Below, one piece after another: positions 9,264 to 19,490 of a DNA stretch of 64,000 nt (positions are counted from its first letter, which is position 1; each line of letters starts with the position of its first letter). The position numbers were made by a program, and so were the translations under genes. This DNA is from an uncultured Alphaproteobacteria bacterium. GTDB taxonomy: Bacteria; Pseudomonadota; Alphaproteobacteria; HIMB59. The stretch covers positions 1 to 64,000 of the forward strand of contig CABZCN010000004.1 of assembly GCA_902524245.1 (NCBI GenBank). The letters are read 5' to 3'. A model generated the notes under the pieces. That model saw only the letters and a program-made list of their open reading frames with translations, did not search any database and was not told where the DNA came from.

Positions 9264-10918
9264 ATCAAAGATATGTGTATTAACAATTCAGGCTTTAATG
9301 AAAAATTTCTATTATAAGTTTTTCTTGAAACTTCCTCAACTAACCCACTTAGCGAATTTTCATCTATCTCCTCCTTAATAAACAATATTTTATTTAGCAA
9401 GATATCTTTAATTTCATCTTGGATTGCTTCTTTATTATAGGAAAAAGGAAAGCCTTTATCAGAAATTTGAAATTTAATAATATCAAATTGTTTGTTTAGA
9501 ATTAAATTAATACTAACTACACCATTATGAAGAATCTTTCCCCTTTCAATTATAAAATTATCTTCTTCAATAATTAGATTTTGAACAACAGGTAGTTTTT
9601 TTATAACAAATTGTTCAATTAACTTATGATTTTTATTTACTAAATCTAATTGGCACAAATCTCCACTTAAAAGAAGATTGGTTTTTTCAATTTTTAAGCT
9701 TTTAGCTATTTCTAAATGTTTTTTTAAATGAAGATATTCTCCATGCATAGGAATTAGAGACTTAGGTTGAATAAAAGAGTAAAATTCTTTTATTTCATTT
9801 TTTCCTGGATGTCCTGAAACATGAACAAATTCCTCTTCATCAGAGATAATATTTAAGCCTAAGTAACTAAAAGAATTTTTTAAATATGAAATCGATTTTT
9901 CGTTGCCAGGAATTTCTTTTGATGAAAAAATTATATTATCTTTTGTACTTAATTTAATTTGATTATGTGTATTATTAGCAATCTTCCAAAGAGCAGAGTT
10001 TTTTTCACCTTGGCTACCTGTGCAAATTAAAAGAACTTTATCTTTATTATAATCCTGAAATTTTTTTTCATTAAGTATTTCAAAATTTTCAATTAAATTT
10101 TCTTCTATAGCTGTATTAATAGCTCTTTTTATACTTCTTCCTACAACAAATATTTTTTTATCATGCTTAATCGCATTTGAAATAATGGTTTTAAGTCTCG
10201 CAATATTTGAGGAAAAACAAGTAACTATAATTCTACCTTCAAGTTTATTAAATAAATTATCAAATGATGGATCTAACTCTGACTCTGAGCGTGATATCTC
10301 GTTTACACCGGCGTTCGTTGAGTCACCTATAAGTAAGTCGATATTTTCATCTTTTAATAATTGATAATTTTTGTAATCAAAAGGTGAACCAGTGACTGGA
10401 TTTTTATCTATTTTCCAATCACCTGTATGATAAATATTTCCCTCCAATGTTTTAAAAAATATACCTGTGGGATCGGGTATAGAGTGAGTTGTCGGGATTA
10501 ATTGAAATGAAAAGTTCTCAAACTCTACTTCTTGGAAGTCCTCAACTATTACAAATTTTTTCTCAAAATCTTTTTTTTTATTGAACTTATGTTTTATATA
10601 GGAAAAAGTAAATTGATTGCAATAGATTGGAAAATCAATCTTATCAAAGTAATACTCTAGTCCTCCAACATGATCTTCATGCGCGTGAGTTAGTATCATT
10701 GCTTTAGGTTTAATGGATGTATTTAAAAAAATATATGGATCAGGAATAGTTATATCTACACCGGGGAGACTATCATCAGCAAATGATATACCACCATCAA
10801 CTATTATTTGTTCTCCTTTAAAGGAGTATAAATAGTTATTACCACCTATTTCACCTATTCCTCCAATGGGCAAAAAATAATTGTTATTTTTATTATTTAA
10901 TAATTCTATGTTTTTCAT
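9260..10918 (-). CDS. rnj: Ribonuclease J
   Basis: Metallo-beta-lactamase/beta-CASP ribonuclease (5'-3' exo- and endonuclease) for rRNA maturation and mRNA turnover. Seen: PIGGIGEIGGN at the N-terminus, the zinc motif HAHEDH at residues 78-83, THSIPDP and HTGDWKID, beta-CASP motifs including CTGSQGE, and VSGHPGKNE with IPMHGE near the C-terminal catalytic His. 552 residues, normal. It overlaps coaX by 26 bases. Alphaproteobacteria commonly carry RNase J next to coaX/birA, and that order is kept here. Confidence 0.93.
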   Translation of the reverse strand: MKNIELLNNKNNNYFLPIGGIGEIGGNNYLYSFKGEQIIVDGGISFADDSLPGVDITIPDPYIFLNTSIKPKAMILTHAHEDHVGGLEYYFDKIDFPIYCNQFTFSYIKHKFNKKKDFEKKFVIVEDFQEVEFENFSFQLIPTTHSIPDPTGIFFKTLEGNIYHTGDWKIDKNPVTGSPFDYKNYQLLKDENIDLLIGDSTNAGVNEISRSESELDPSFDNLFNKLEGRIIVTCFSSNIARLKTIISNAIKHDKKIFVVGRSIKRAINTAIEENLIENFEILNEKKFQDYNKDKVLLICTGSQGEKNSALWKIANNTHNQIKLSTKDNIIFSSKEIPGNEKSISYLKNSFSYLGLNIISDEEEFVHVSGHPGKNEIKEFYSFIQPKSLIPMHGEYLHLKKHLEIAKSLKIEKTNLLLSGDLCQLDLVNKNHKLIEQFVIKKLPVVQNLIIEEDNFIIERGKILHNGVVSINLILNKQFDIIKFQISDKGFPFSYNKEAIQDEIKDILLNKILFIKEEIDENSLSGLVEEVSRKTYNRNFSLKPELLIHISLI

Positions 10919-11651
10919 TTAAAAAAATATGATAAAAAAAAATACCTAAAAGAGTTAAATCTTCTCTATAAATAAAATTAGTTTTTTTATAGTCGATAGA
11001 GGTAGCATATCCACCAGTAAAAATCACTTTAAAATTTCTTTTATAAGTAGTTTTAATTAATTTTATGTAAGACTCTATCATTATTTTATAACCCACATTG
11101 AATCCTGACATTAGAGCTTGATTAGTATTTTTTCCTAAGATGGTAGGTTTATTAGAAAATTTCATGTACTTTATACCAGAAGCTAAAGAGATTAGATTTT
11201 CATAAGAGGTGGTGAGACCAGGTAAAATTACACCTCCATAATATTTTTTATTTATAACGATATCTAATGTAGTGGCAGTACCTAAATCAACTATAATAAA
11301 GAATTTAGATTTTGGATAAATATTAATTGCGGATAAAACATTAATAATCCTATCATTACCTAGTTGTCGTAAATTAACTGTTTTATGAACTAAAAGAGAT
11401 AATTTTTTTTTATTAATGAAAAATAAACGATTTTGATATGACTTTAAATTTTTAATTATAACTTTGTCTACTTCTGGGACAACAGAGCAAATGTAAATTT
11501 TATTATGAGTTTTAAGTTTATTCTTAAAAAAAAGAGCAACTGACATCAAATCTTTCTTTGAGTATCTAATTTGAGAGATTTTTTTTAAATTCTTATCAAC
11601 AAATGATGAAAATTTCATAGATGTATTTCCAATATCAACTAATAAATTCAA
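10893..11651 (-). CDS. coaX: Type III pantothenate kinase
   Basis: First step of coenzyme A synthesis from pantothenate. Seen: DIGNTSMKFS at the N-terminus, the ASKHA-type phosphate loop VDLGTATTLDI, and GGVILPGLTTSYENL (pantothenate/dimer region), over 252 residues. The start codon is TTG at 11651, overlapping the birA stop (TTGA). No ATG fits, because DIGNT must begin within about ten residues of the N-terminus. Confidence 0.93.
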   Translation of the reverse strand: MNLLVDIGNTSMKFSSFVDKNLKKISQIRYSKKDLMSVALFFKNKLKTHNKIYICSVVPEVDKVIIKNLKSYQNRLFFINKKKLSLLVHKTVNLRQLGNDRIINVLSAINIYPKSKFFIIVDLGTATTLDIVINKKYYGGVILPGLTTSYENLISLASGIKYMKFSNKPTILGKNTNQALMSGFNVGYKIMIESYIKLIKTTYKRNFKVIFTGGYATSIDYKKTNFIYREDLTLLGIFFYHIFLNEKHRIIK

Positions 11652-12334
11652 ACTAGTTCTCCAAAGAAAATATTCTTAGTTACGTCATCTATTTTTATCT
11701 TTAAAGATAAATCTTCATTTACTGATAATATTTTAATAATATTTTTTCCAAAAATTGGATGATTTAATTTAAAATCCCTTAACATATATTTGTTAAGATA
11801 TCTCACTAATTTCTTATTAGATATTTTTTTTGTTAAATTATGCTCAATAAAATCAATAATTATATTTGATAAATTGAGAATATTTGATTTTTCATTGATA
11901 ATGCTAAACAGAGAAACTGAATCAACTATTGGAGAATTGTTTATATTTATTCCTATACCCGTTTTTAGATATGATTTTTTACCCATGATAGTTGATTTGA
12001 CAACAACACCAACTATTTTTTTATTTTTAAAAAACAAATCATTTGGCCATTTGTAGTCTAGGTTAATATTAAAATTAATTTTAAAAAATTTATGGATTAT
12101 ATAACAAATATAAAAGTTATTTCTTAAAGTATATGAAGCTTTTAATTTTTGATTAATTGTTAAATAAATATTACCTATAGGGCTTAACCATTTTTTTTTA
12201 CCCCTTCCAGTGCCTTTAATCTGTCTAAAAGCTTGGATATATAAATTATTATTTTTTAAAATTTTTTTATAATTATTAAAGCCGATAATTTCATCTTGTG
12301 TAGAATTAATCGAGTCAAAGATAACTTTATACAA
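11648..12334 (-). CDS. birA: Biotin--[acetyl-CoA carboxylase] ligase
   Basis: Attaches biotin to the carboxyl-carrier protein. Seen: DSINSTQDE near the N-terminus, the biotinyl-AMP loop KGTGRGKKKWLSP, YKWPNDLFFKNKKIVGVVVKS with the catalytic-site Lys, and TGIGININ. At 228 residues it has only the catalytic domain and a short C-terminal cap, with no N-terminal DNA-binding domain, so it is not the repressor type. The start appears to be TTG at 12334, just after the nuoN stop. Confidence 0.92.
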   Translation of the reverse strand: MYKVIFDSINSTQDEIIGFNNYKKILKNNNLYIQAFRQIKGTGRGKKKWLSPIGNIYLTINQKLKASYTLRNNFYICYIIHKFFKINFNINLDYKWPNDLFFKNKKIVGVVVKSTIMGKKSYLKTGIGININNSPIVDSVSLFSIINEKSNILNLSNIIIDFIEHNLTKKISNKKLVRYLNKYMLRDFKLNHPIFGKNIIKILSVNEDLSLKIKIDDVTKNIFFGELV

Positions 12335-12337
12335 TTT

Positions 12338-13726
12338 TTATTTGAAAAGATTATCTACTAAATTAATTAAAGGGTCTGGATAGATGAAAAATAAAGTTAT
12401 AATTAATCCAGATGCTATAAATATAACTTTGCCTGTTTTGTTATTATCTTCTAGTAACTCTATTTCTAATTTATTGAAAAACATATTCTTAATAATTGTT
12501 AAGTAATAGAATGCAGCAATTACTGAACTTAAAACAGCAATAATTGATAAAAAAATAAATCCATCGTTTATAGAAGCTGAAAGAATGAAGAACTTTGCGA
12601 AGAACCCTGCAAAAGGTGGTATTCCTGCGAGAGAAAAGAAAAACACCAACATACTTATGGATTTTGAATTTGAGGTAAATCTTAAACCATTGAGTTGAGA
12701 TATTTTTGTAAATTCACCATCTACAGTTCTCAAGTTCAGTAAAACAGCAAAAATACCAAACGTAGTAATCAGATAAATAATTAAGTAAAAAAATAATGTA
12801 CCCTCAGACATAAATTGATAACTCATAATTCCGAGAAGCATAAAACCAATGTGGTTGATAGAGCTGAAGGCTAGAAGTCTTTTTATAACTTTTTGTGTAA
12901 TGGCTCCATATACTCCTACTAATAAAGAAATAGCACATACCATTTGAAAAATGTAATTTAGAGATTTGATATCAGAAATGTTAAGTTCTTGATAAACCCT
13001 GAATAAGAATATTAATGACGCAAATTTAGGTAAAGTTGCAAAAAAGAGTGTAGATATAGTTGGAGATCCTTCGTACACATCAGGTGTCCAAATATGAAAT
13101 GGTGCAGCGGAAACTTTAAAAAATAAAGAAATAAGAACTAATGATAATCCTATTTCGCTTATTGTAGTGAAATTATCTAGGTTTTGAATATTGAAAGACC
13201 CAGTATCGTAATAAATCATTGAAATACCAAATAGAAGAAATCCTGATGATAAAGCACCAAGAGAAAAATATTTTATACCTGCTTCATTTGAAGATAAATT
13301 TTTAGTATTGAAAGCAGCCATCAAGTACAAGGATAAAGATTGTAGCTCTAAACCAATAAAAGCTGTTAAAAAATTATTACTAGAAATTAGAACAAATGAT
13401 CCAAGAATAGCGAAGAGTATAAATAGCACATATTCGTATCTATATAAATTTTCATTCTTCAAAGGTCTTTTTAAGAGTAAAATGAATACGATTGAGCCAA
13501 TAGATAAAATAATCTTAGATAAAACAAATAAATTAATCGTATTTAGTGACAATTGTGTGGAGCTATAAAAATCTTTTCCATAATTTAAAAGCAAAATACT
13601 CAACAAAATGAAACCTAAAGTATTTAAAGATATAGCCCTGTCCTTATTAAATAATCCAAAACATAAAGTTAATAAAATCAAAGATAAGATAAAAATTTCT
13701 GGTATGAATTGATATAAATTAATCAT
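12338..13726 (-). CDS. nuoN: NADH-quinone oxidoreductase subunit N
   Basis: Antiporter-like proton-pumping membrane subunit of complex I. 462 residues made almost entirely of transmembrane helices (about 14). Recognisable are the SLYLMAAF helix, the KVSAAPFHIWTPDVYEGSPT loop with its conserved Lys and His, the FSSINHIGFMLLG stretch and GIPPFAGFFAKF near the C-terminus. Last gene of the nuo operon; one base overlaps nuoM. Confidence 0.95.
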   Translation of the reverse strand: MINLYQFIPEIFILSLILLTLCFGLFNKDRAISLNTLGFILLSILLLNYGKDFYSSTQLSLNTINLFVLSKIILSIGSIVFILLLKRPLKNENLYRYEYVLFILFAILGSFVLISSNNFLTAFIGLELQSLSLYLMAAFNTKNLSSNEAGIKYFSLGALSSGFLLFGISMIYYDTGSFNIQNLDNFTTISEIGLSLVLISLFFKVSAAPFHIWTPDVYEGSPTISTLFFATLPKFASLIFLFRVYQELNISDIKSLNYIFQMVCAISLLVGVYGAITQKVIKRLLAFSSINHIGFMLLGIMSYQFMSEGTLFFYLIIYLITTFGIFAVLLNLRTVDGEFTKISQLNGLRFTSNSKSISMLVFFFSLAGIPPFAGFFAKFFILSASINDGFIFLSIIAVLSSVIAAFYYLTIIKNMFFNKLEIELLEDNNKTGKVIFIASGLIITLFFIYPDPLINLVDNLFK

Positions 13727-15180
13727 TATATAATGCTTAAGGAAATACTCTTATTTATCATTTCAAATAAAAGTTTTGGATAAATTCCTAAAAGCATTGT
13801 GAGAAATGCTAAACAGGAGAAGTAGAAAATTTCAATATTTGTTAAATCAGCTAATTGCTTAATATCTGATTTTAAATCTCCAAAGTTAATATTTTTGTAC
13901 AATAAGAGCATGTATGAAGCTCCTAAGATTACTCCAATAGCAGTAAAAAAAGTGAGATAAACACTAACGCTTATAGTTGACATTATAACTAGGAACTCAC
14001 CAACAAAACCACTAGTTCCAGGAAGACCCACAGATGAGAGCATAAAAACCATAAAAAAGAATGAATATTTAGGCATTACATTTGTAACACCACTATAATC
14101 AGATATCATTCTGGTGTGATGTCTTTCGTATACAACACCAACTATTAAAAATAATGCTGCAGAAACAATTCCATGACTTATCATCTGAAAATATGCACCA
14201 TTAATTCCATCTTGAGTTAAAGTGAAAATGCCAATGGTGACAAATCCCATATGAGCAACAGAGGAATAGGCAATCATTTTTTTCATATCTAGTTGTCTTA
14301 AAGCTACGATTGAAGTGTAAACAATAGCTACACAACTTAGTGCAAAAATCATTGGTTGAAAATAAATTGAGGCATACTCAAAAAAAGGTAAAGATAGTCT
14401 TATAAAACCGTACGCACCCAATTTAAGAAGCACACCAGCTAAAATTACTGATCCACTCGTGGGCGCTTGAACGTGTGCATCAGGTAACCATGTATGAAAA
14501 GGAAACATTGGTACTTTTACTGCAAAAGATGCAAAAAAACATAAAAAGAGAACTAACTCAATTTGCTGATCAAATTTAAAGTCCGAAATTAACTCAATAT
14601 TGCCTGATTTCACTTTTGAGATTATATAAATAATCGCAAGTAACATTAATACAGATCCTGCTAGTGTGTAGAGAAAGAATTTGAAGGTTGCATAAAGTCT
14701 GTTTTCTCCTCCCCAAATTCCGATAATTAAAAACATCGGGATTAAAACAGCTTCAAAGAAAACGTAAAAAATTACAAGATCGATACTAACAAATACTCCT
14801 ATAATAAAACTCTCAAGCAATAAAAAATAAATAACAAATTCTTTGGCTCTATTTTGAATAGAGTTAATAGAGCACAATAAACAAATAGGGACTAAGAATG
14901 TAGTCAGTAATATAAGTGGTATTGAAACACCATCAACTCCGACATAGTAATTTATATCGAACTTATCAAACCAAGTATGAAATTCTATAAATTGATAACC
15001 ATTTTTTGATTTATCATAAAAAATTGGTAATAATAAACTAAGTAGAAATTCACCTGTTGTTATCCATAAACCTGATAGAAAAATAGTTTTATTTTTAAGT
15101 TGCGTGCTACTTGAAAGTGAGAGTGTTAATGCTCCTATAATAGGCGTTAGAATTAATAGTGATAATATTGGGAAACTCAT
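13726..15180 (-). CDS. nuoM: NADH-quinone oxidoreductase subunit M
   Basis: Antiporter-like complex I subunit with about 14 transmembrane helices in 484 residues. Seen: YYVGVDGVSIPLILLT, FYVFFEAVLIPMFLIIGIWG with the conserved Glu on helix 5, FAVKVPMFPFHTWLPDAHVQAPTSGS with the key Lys, and YSSVAHMGFVTIGIF, all NuoM signatures. Encoded between nuoL and nuoN with one- to two-base junctions. Confidence 0.96.
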   Translation of the reverse strand: MSFPILSLLILTPIIGALTLSLSSSTQLKNKTIFLSGLWITTGEFLLSLLLPIFYDKSKNGYQFIEFHTWFDKFDINYYVGVDGVSIPLILLTTFLVPICLLCSINSIQNRAKEFVIYFLLLESFIIGVFVSIDLVIFYVFFEAVLIPMFLIIGIWGGENRLYATFKFFLYTLAGSVLMLLAIIYIISKVKSGNIELISDFKFDQQIELVLFLCFFASFAVKVPMFPFHTWLPDAHVQAPTSGSVILAGVLLKLGAYGFIRLSLPFFEYASIYFQPMIFALSCVAIVYTSIVALRQLDMKKMIAYSSVAHMGFVTIGIFTLTQDGINGAYFQMISHGIVSAALFLIVGVVYERHHTRMISDYSGVTNVMPKYSFFFMVFMLSSVGLPGTSGFVGEFLVIMSTISVSVYLTFFTAIGVILGASYMLLLYKNINFGDLKSDIKQLADLTNIEIFYFSCLAFLTMLLGIYPKLLFEMINKSISLSII

Positions 15181-15181
15181 C

Positions 15182-17098
15182 TTAGGTTATGGATATATAA
15201 AAAATGATAGATATAAAGAGTGTGAAACCAGAAATTATTATAAAAGTGTAATCGAAAATATACCCTGTTTGTATTCTTTTAAATGCTTTTGATATTGTAG
15301 AAACTATCGAGGCACTTCCATTTGGTAAATACTTATCGATAATACCTTGGTCTATTTTAGTCCATAAAAACTTACCTAAATTGTAAAGTGGTAAAACAAA
15401 AATTTTGTTATAAAGTTCATCAAAATACCATTTGTTCAAAATAAAATTATAGATTGAGTGAAAACGTTTTTTTAAGTCAGCAAGTTTATTTAAATTATAA
15501 CCATAATAATAAACTGCTAGCCCTACACCAAAAGCTACCAAAGATTTTGATAAAATTGGATAAAAAGACGAGTAATATTGCTTATCTTGACTCAAAAATA
15601 TTATTCCGTTCCAGAAATTTTTTGAATTATATCCCGCTAATAAATCGTTTAGGAAGAAGCCTGCTAGAATTGCTCCTACGGAAAGTATTAATAATGGAAC
15701 TAGCATATAAGGACCGGATTCATGAATTTTTTCATAATCATAAGATCCATTATAATTCCCATGAAACACCTTAAATATGAGCCTGAAAGAGTAAAATGCG
15801 GTCATGGCAGAGACTATAGCTAAAATTACATAAACCAATGGGCCTAAACTAATTAAGTTAAATGATGAACTTAAAATTAGATCTTTTGAAAAGTAACCTG
15901 ATGAATATGGGAAACCTATAATAGCAAGTGTACCTATCCACATCATTACTGCGGTAATTTTCATCTTTGAAAAAAGATTTCCCATTTTATCCATATCTTG
16001 CTCATCGTGAACACCATGAATAACAGACCCTGAAGATAAAAAGAGTAATGCCTTAAAATAACCATGTGTTATTAAATGAAAAATTGCAATATTAAATGCG
16101 CCTAAACCACAAGCCACAAACATGAAACCCAACTGACTACAAGTTGAATAAGCTATTACCTTTTTTATATCTTTTTGAAAAAAGCCCACTGATGCAGCGA
16201 AGAATGCTGTTAATAGTCCTATTATTAAAACAAAAGTCATTATGAAGTCAGACATGACCATTAATTCTGAAAATCTTACAGTCAAGAAAACACCAGCTGT
16301 TACCATTGTTGCTGCATGAATTAATGCCGAGACAGGTGTAGGTCCCTCCATAGCATCAGGTAACCATGTATGAAAGCCAAACTGAGCAGATTTTCCCATA
16401 GCACCTATGAAAAGGAAAAAACAAGAAAAAATTAAAGCATTAATTTCAAATCCTAAAAAATTAATTTGATAGCTAAATAATTTCTCTTTCGATGCAATTA
16501 TTTCATTAATAGATAATGTGTCTAAAAATATATAGAGAGTTGCAATACCGATGAGAAATCCAAAATCTGCAACTCTGTTTACTAAAAAAGCTTTCATTGC
16601 AGCTAAATTTGCAGACTTCTTATGATGCCAAAAACCTATCAATAAATAAGAGGCTAGACCAACACCCTCCCATCCAAAGAATAATTGAATTAAATTATCA
16701 CTTACAACTAACGCAACCATACAAAAGGTAAATAGACTCAAATAAGTCATGAACCTTACTTTTGAATTATCATGAGACATGTAATCAATTGAATAAATAT
16801 GAACCAATGCAGAAACAGTGAGAACAAGTGTCAACATCAAAAGAGTAAGAGAATTTACAGAAATTCCCCAATTAAAGAACTGACCAGAAACAAAAAACCA
16901 CTCTAGGACAGGAATTATAATTTCAGACGATGAAGAACTAGAAAAACTAATAAATAAAAACCAACTTAAAATAGCTGCTATAGATATTAGAGTAGAAGAG
17001 AAATATTGGGCAGTTTTTTCACCTAATAACACTCCAAAAGGATATGTAAAAATGGTTGAAATTAGAGGAAGAAAAAAAAGTAATTTATAACTTAACAT
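15182..17098 (-). CDS. nuoL: NADH-quinone oxidoreductase subunit L
   Basis: Largest antiporter-like subunit of complex I (638 residues). Seen: SVNSLTLLMLTLV, HIYSIDYMSHD, FFGWEGVGLASYLLIGFWH with the conserved Glu, KSAQFGFHTWLPDAMEGPTPVSALIHAATMVTAGVF with its Lys, and STCSQLGFMFVACGLG. The extended C-terminal part expected for NuoL (lateral helix and a final TM) is present. The one-base overlap with nuoK (TAATG) suggests coupling. Confidence 0.96.
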   Translation of the reverse strand: MLSYKLLFFLPLISTIFTYPFGVLLGEKTAQYFSSTLISIAAILSWFLFISFSSSSSSEIIIPVLEWFFVSGQFFNWGISVNSLTLLMLTLVLTVSALVHIYSIDYMSHDNSKVRFMTYLSLFTFCMVALVVSDNLIQLFFGWEGVGLASYLLIGFWHHKKSANLAAMKAFLVNRVADFGFLIGIATLYIFLDTLSINEIIASKEKLFSYQINFLGFEINALIFSCFFLFIGAMGKSAQFGFHTWLPDAMEGPTPVSALIHAATMVTAGVFLTVRFSELMVMSDFIMTFVLIIGLLTAFFAASVGFFQKDIKKVIAYSTCSQLGFMFVACGLGAFNIAIFHLITHGYFKALLFLSSGSVIHGVHDEQDMDKMGNLFSKMKITAVMMWIGTLAIIGFPYSSGYFSKDLILSSSFNLISLGPLVYVILAIVSAMTAFYSFRLIFKVFHGNYNGSYDYEKIHESGPYMLVPLLILSVGAILAGFFLNDLLAGYNSKNFWNGIIFLSQDKQYYSSFYPILSKSLVAFGVGLAVYYYGYNLNKLADLKKRFHSIYNFILNKWYFDELYNKIFVLPLYNLGKFLWTKIDQGIIDKYLPNGSASIVSTISKAFKRIQTGYIFDYTFIIISGFTLFISIIFYISIT

Positions 17099-17409
17099 TA
17101 ATCTTTTAGTTGATTGATTTGAGTAATATCAATCTCTCCCTTATTTCTGAAATAAATAACCAATATAGCTAAGCCAATGGCTGCTTCTGCAGCGGCAATA
17201 GTTAAAATAAAAATGGAGAATACCTGACCATTAATATCATTTAGGAAAACCGAAGCTGATACAAAGTTAATATTTGCAGCCAATAATATAATTTCAATAC
17301 ACATTAAAATTAGAATCATATTTTTTCTATTCAAAAATAATCCGAAGCACCCAATAATAAAAACAATCAAAGAAAGTATGAAGAAATGATTATACGTAAG
17401 GCTAGTCAT
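17098..17409 (-). CDS. nuoK: NADH-quinone oxidoreductase subunit K
   Basis: Small three-helix membrane subunit of complex I (MrpC-like). Seen: FGLFLNRKNMILILMCIEIILLAANINFV, with the conserved Glu in helix 2, and a second membrane Glu in LTIAAAEAAIGLAILV. The ATG at 17409 gives 103 residues, the family length; it overlaps the nuoJ stop by 8 bases and has AAGG upstream. An in-frame codon at 17424 would add five residues and is less likely. Confidence 0.94.
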   Translation of the reverse strand: MTSLTYNHFFILSLIVFIIGCFGLFLNRKNMILILMCIEIILLAANINFVSASVFLNDINGQVFSIFILTIAAAEAAIGLAILVIYFRNKGEIDITQINQLKD

Positions 17410-18001
17410 CTTTAATACCTTCACCAGACTTAATTTTTACTAGTTTTACTCTATCTTCAGCTGTAGTTGAGTTTTGACTTTCTATGTTTTGTCTTTTGAT
17501 GGTTGGTCTGTACACATGTGTTAAAACAATTGCACCAATCATAGCAAGTAACAAAACGATACCGCTTAACTGGAAATCAATAAAATACTCTGTGTAAAGC
17601 ACATCTCCAATTTGCTCAGTATTATTTTTAGATCTAATGAAAGTATCTAAATTATCTTTTGAAGTTTTAAATACAGTTAAATAGATTATTTCAGCTAAAA
17701 TTATACCAGCAAAAAGTAACGCAAGGGGTATATATCTTTTAATGTTGAACATTAAAGTTGTGATTTGAATATCGAGCATCATCACAACAAAAAGAAATAA
17801 TATAGCTACTGCTCCTATATAGACAATCGCAAGAATAATACCAACGAATTCTGCACCAATAAGAATAAAAAGAAATGTAGAATTTAGAAAAGCTAATACA
17901 AGAAAGAGTACAGAGTTAACTGGGTTTTTTGAAAATATAACAAATATACATGTGGTGATCAAAAATGCTGCAAACAAAAAAAAAGAGCCAACAAGAAACA
18001 T
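17402..18001 (-). CDS. nuoJ: NADH-quinone oxidoreductase subunit J
   Basis: Membrane subunit of complex I with five helices in 199 residues. Seen: SKNPVNSVLFLVLAFLNSTFLFILIGAEFVGIILAIVYIGAVAILFLFVVMML, the strongly conserved helix-3 region with the pi-bulge glycines. A hydrophilic tail of about 35 residues ends the protein. Overlaps nuoI by one base. Confidence 0.95.
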   Translation of the reverse strand: MFLVGSFFLFAAFLITTCIFVIFSKNPVNSVLFLVLAFLNSTFLFILIGAEFVGIILAIVYIGAVAILFLFVVMMLDIQITTLMFNIKRYIPLALLFAGIILAEIIYLTVFKTSKDNLDTFIRSKNNTEQIGDVLYTEYFIDFQLSGIVLLLAMIGAIVLTHVYRPTIKRQNIESQNSTTAEDRVKLVKIKSGEGIKDD

Positions 18002-18489
18002 TATCTATATTTACTGTCCCTTTTTAAATTTTCACTAATTTGTTTTTCCCAAATATCCCCATTTCGTAGAAGCTTTTCCTTGTCATAAAGCAATTCTTCT
18101 CTTGTTTCAGTAGCGTATTCAAAATTGGGTCCTTCAACAATTGCATCTACTGGACATGCCTCTTCGCATAAACCACAATAAATACACTTAGTCATGTCAA
18201 TATCATATCGGGTAGTTCTTCTACTCCCATCAGGTTTTGGTTCTGCTTCAATAGTTATAGCTTGTGCAGGGCAAACTGCTTCACATAACTTACACGCAAT
18301 ACATCTTTCCTCACCATTCGGATACCTTCTCAAAGCATGTTCCCCCCTAAAGCGAGGACTAATAGGGCCCTTTTGATTAGGGTAATTAAGAGTGACTTTT
18401 GGCTTAAAAAAATAAGTTATCGTTAATTTCAAACCTTTCATTAATTCGAAAAGAGTAAAGGATTTAATGTATCTAATTAATGTTGTCAT
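18001..18489 (-). CDS. nuoI: NADH-quinone oxidoreductase subunit I
   Basis: Peripheral-arm subunit that carries clusters N6a and N6b between NuoG and NuoB. Two 4Fe-4S motifs are seen: [12 protein letters not shown] and [12 protein letters not shown], with the usual ~35-residue spacing, and the N-terminal amphipathic [18 protein letters not shown] stretch that binds the membrane arm. 162 residues, normal. Confidence 0.96.
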   Translation of the reverse strand: MTTLIRYIKSFTLFELMKGLKLTITYFFKPKVTLNYPNQKGPISPRFRGEHALRRYPNGEERCIACKLCEAVCPAQAITIEAEPKPDGSRRTTRYDIDMTKCIYCGLCEEACPVDAIVEGPNFEYATETREELLYDKEKLLRNGDIWEKQISENLKRDSKYR

Positions 18490-18491
18490 TG

Positions 18492-19490
18492 TTAGTTAGG
18501 TAATAGTCCAAAGTAAAATAAAAATGCTGATGTAATAACTACCCAAATCAAGGTAAAAGGTAGAAAGATTTTCCAGCCAAGCCGCATAAGTTGGTCATAC
18601 CTATATCTCGGAAAAGTTGCTCTGACCCATAAAAACACAAAAAGAATTAAAAATACTTTAATTACAAACCAAAATATTCCAGGTATTGCGTTTAAAGGGA
18701 ATATATCAATTGGAGGATACCAACCTCCTAAAAATAGAATTACAGTTAGAGAACTCATTAAAATCATATTGGCGTACTCTGCTAAAAAAAATAAGCCAAA
18801 TGATATTGATGAGTATTCGGTAAAAAAACCTGCAACTAATGTGGCTTCATCTTCAGGTAAATCAAATGGTAGTCTATTTGTTTCAGCTAATGCTGATATA
18901 ATAAATATAACAAACATAGGTAACAGTGGTATGGCAAACCACATATTCTTTTGACTCTCTACAATATCAATTAAATTTAATGAGCCGACACAAATCAAAA
19001 CTGTTATGATTACAAAACCTATTGATACTTCATAAGAGATCATCTGAGCTGCTGATCTCAATGCACCTAGAAATGGATACTTAGAATTACTAGCCCAACC
19101 AGCAATAATGACTCCATAAACACCAAACGATGACACAGCGAACAAATATAGAATACCTATATTTATATTTGCTATAACATAAGTTGAGCTAATTGGGATA
19201 ACAGCCCAAGCTATTAAACTTAATATTAAAGTAAGCATAGGCGCAAAGATAAAAAGGAACTTGTTTGAGCTAGAGGGTAGTAAATTCTCCTTAGTTAATA
19301 ATTTTAAGACATCAGCAAAACTCTGTAGTATTCCGAATGGTCCAACAACGTTAGGGCCTTTTCTTAATTGAACAGCGCCAAGCACTTTTCTTTCTAAGTA
19401 CACTAATAATGCAACAGAAACTAGCACAGGGACAACAAAACTAAATATTTTTAAAATACCAATTGTTAACTCAAAGGATAAACTTGTCAT
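18492..19490 (-). CDS. nuoH: NADH-quinone oxidoreductase subunit H
   Basis: Membrane subunit at the junction of the two arms, lining part of the quinone channel. Seen: [38 protein letters not shown], the acidic loop [27 protein letters not shown], and [18 protein letters not shown] near the C-terminus. 332 residues, eight or so helices. Two bases separate it from nuoI. Confidence 0.97.
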   Translation of the reverse strand: MTSLSFELTIGILKIFSFVVPVLVSVALLVYLERKVLGAVQLRKGPNVVGPFGILQSFADVLKLLTKENLLPSSSNKFLFIFAPMLTLILSLIAWAVIPISSTYVIANINIGILYLFAVSSFGVYGVIIAGWASNSKYPFLGALRSAAQMISYEVSIGFVIITVLICVGSLNLIDIVESQKNMWFAIPLLPMFVIFIISALAETNRLPFDLPEDEATLVAGFFTEYSSISFGLFFLAEYANMILMSSLTVILFLGGWYPPIDIFPLNAIPGIFWFVIKVFLILFVFLWVRATFPRYRYDQLMRLGWKIFLPFTLIWVVITSAFLFYFGLLPN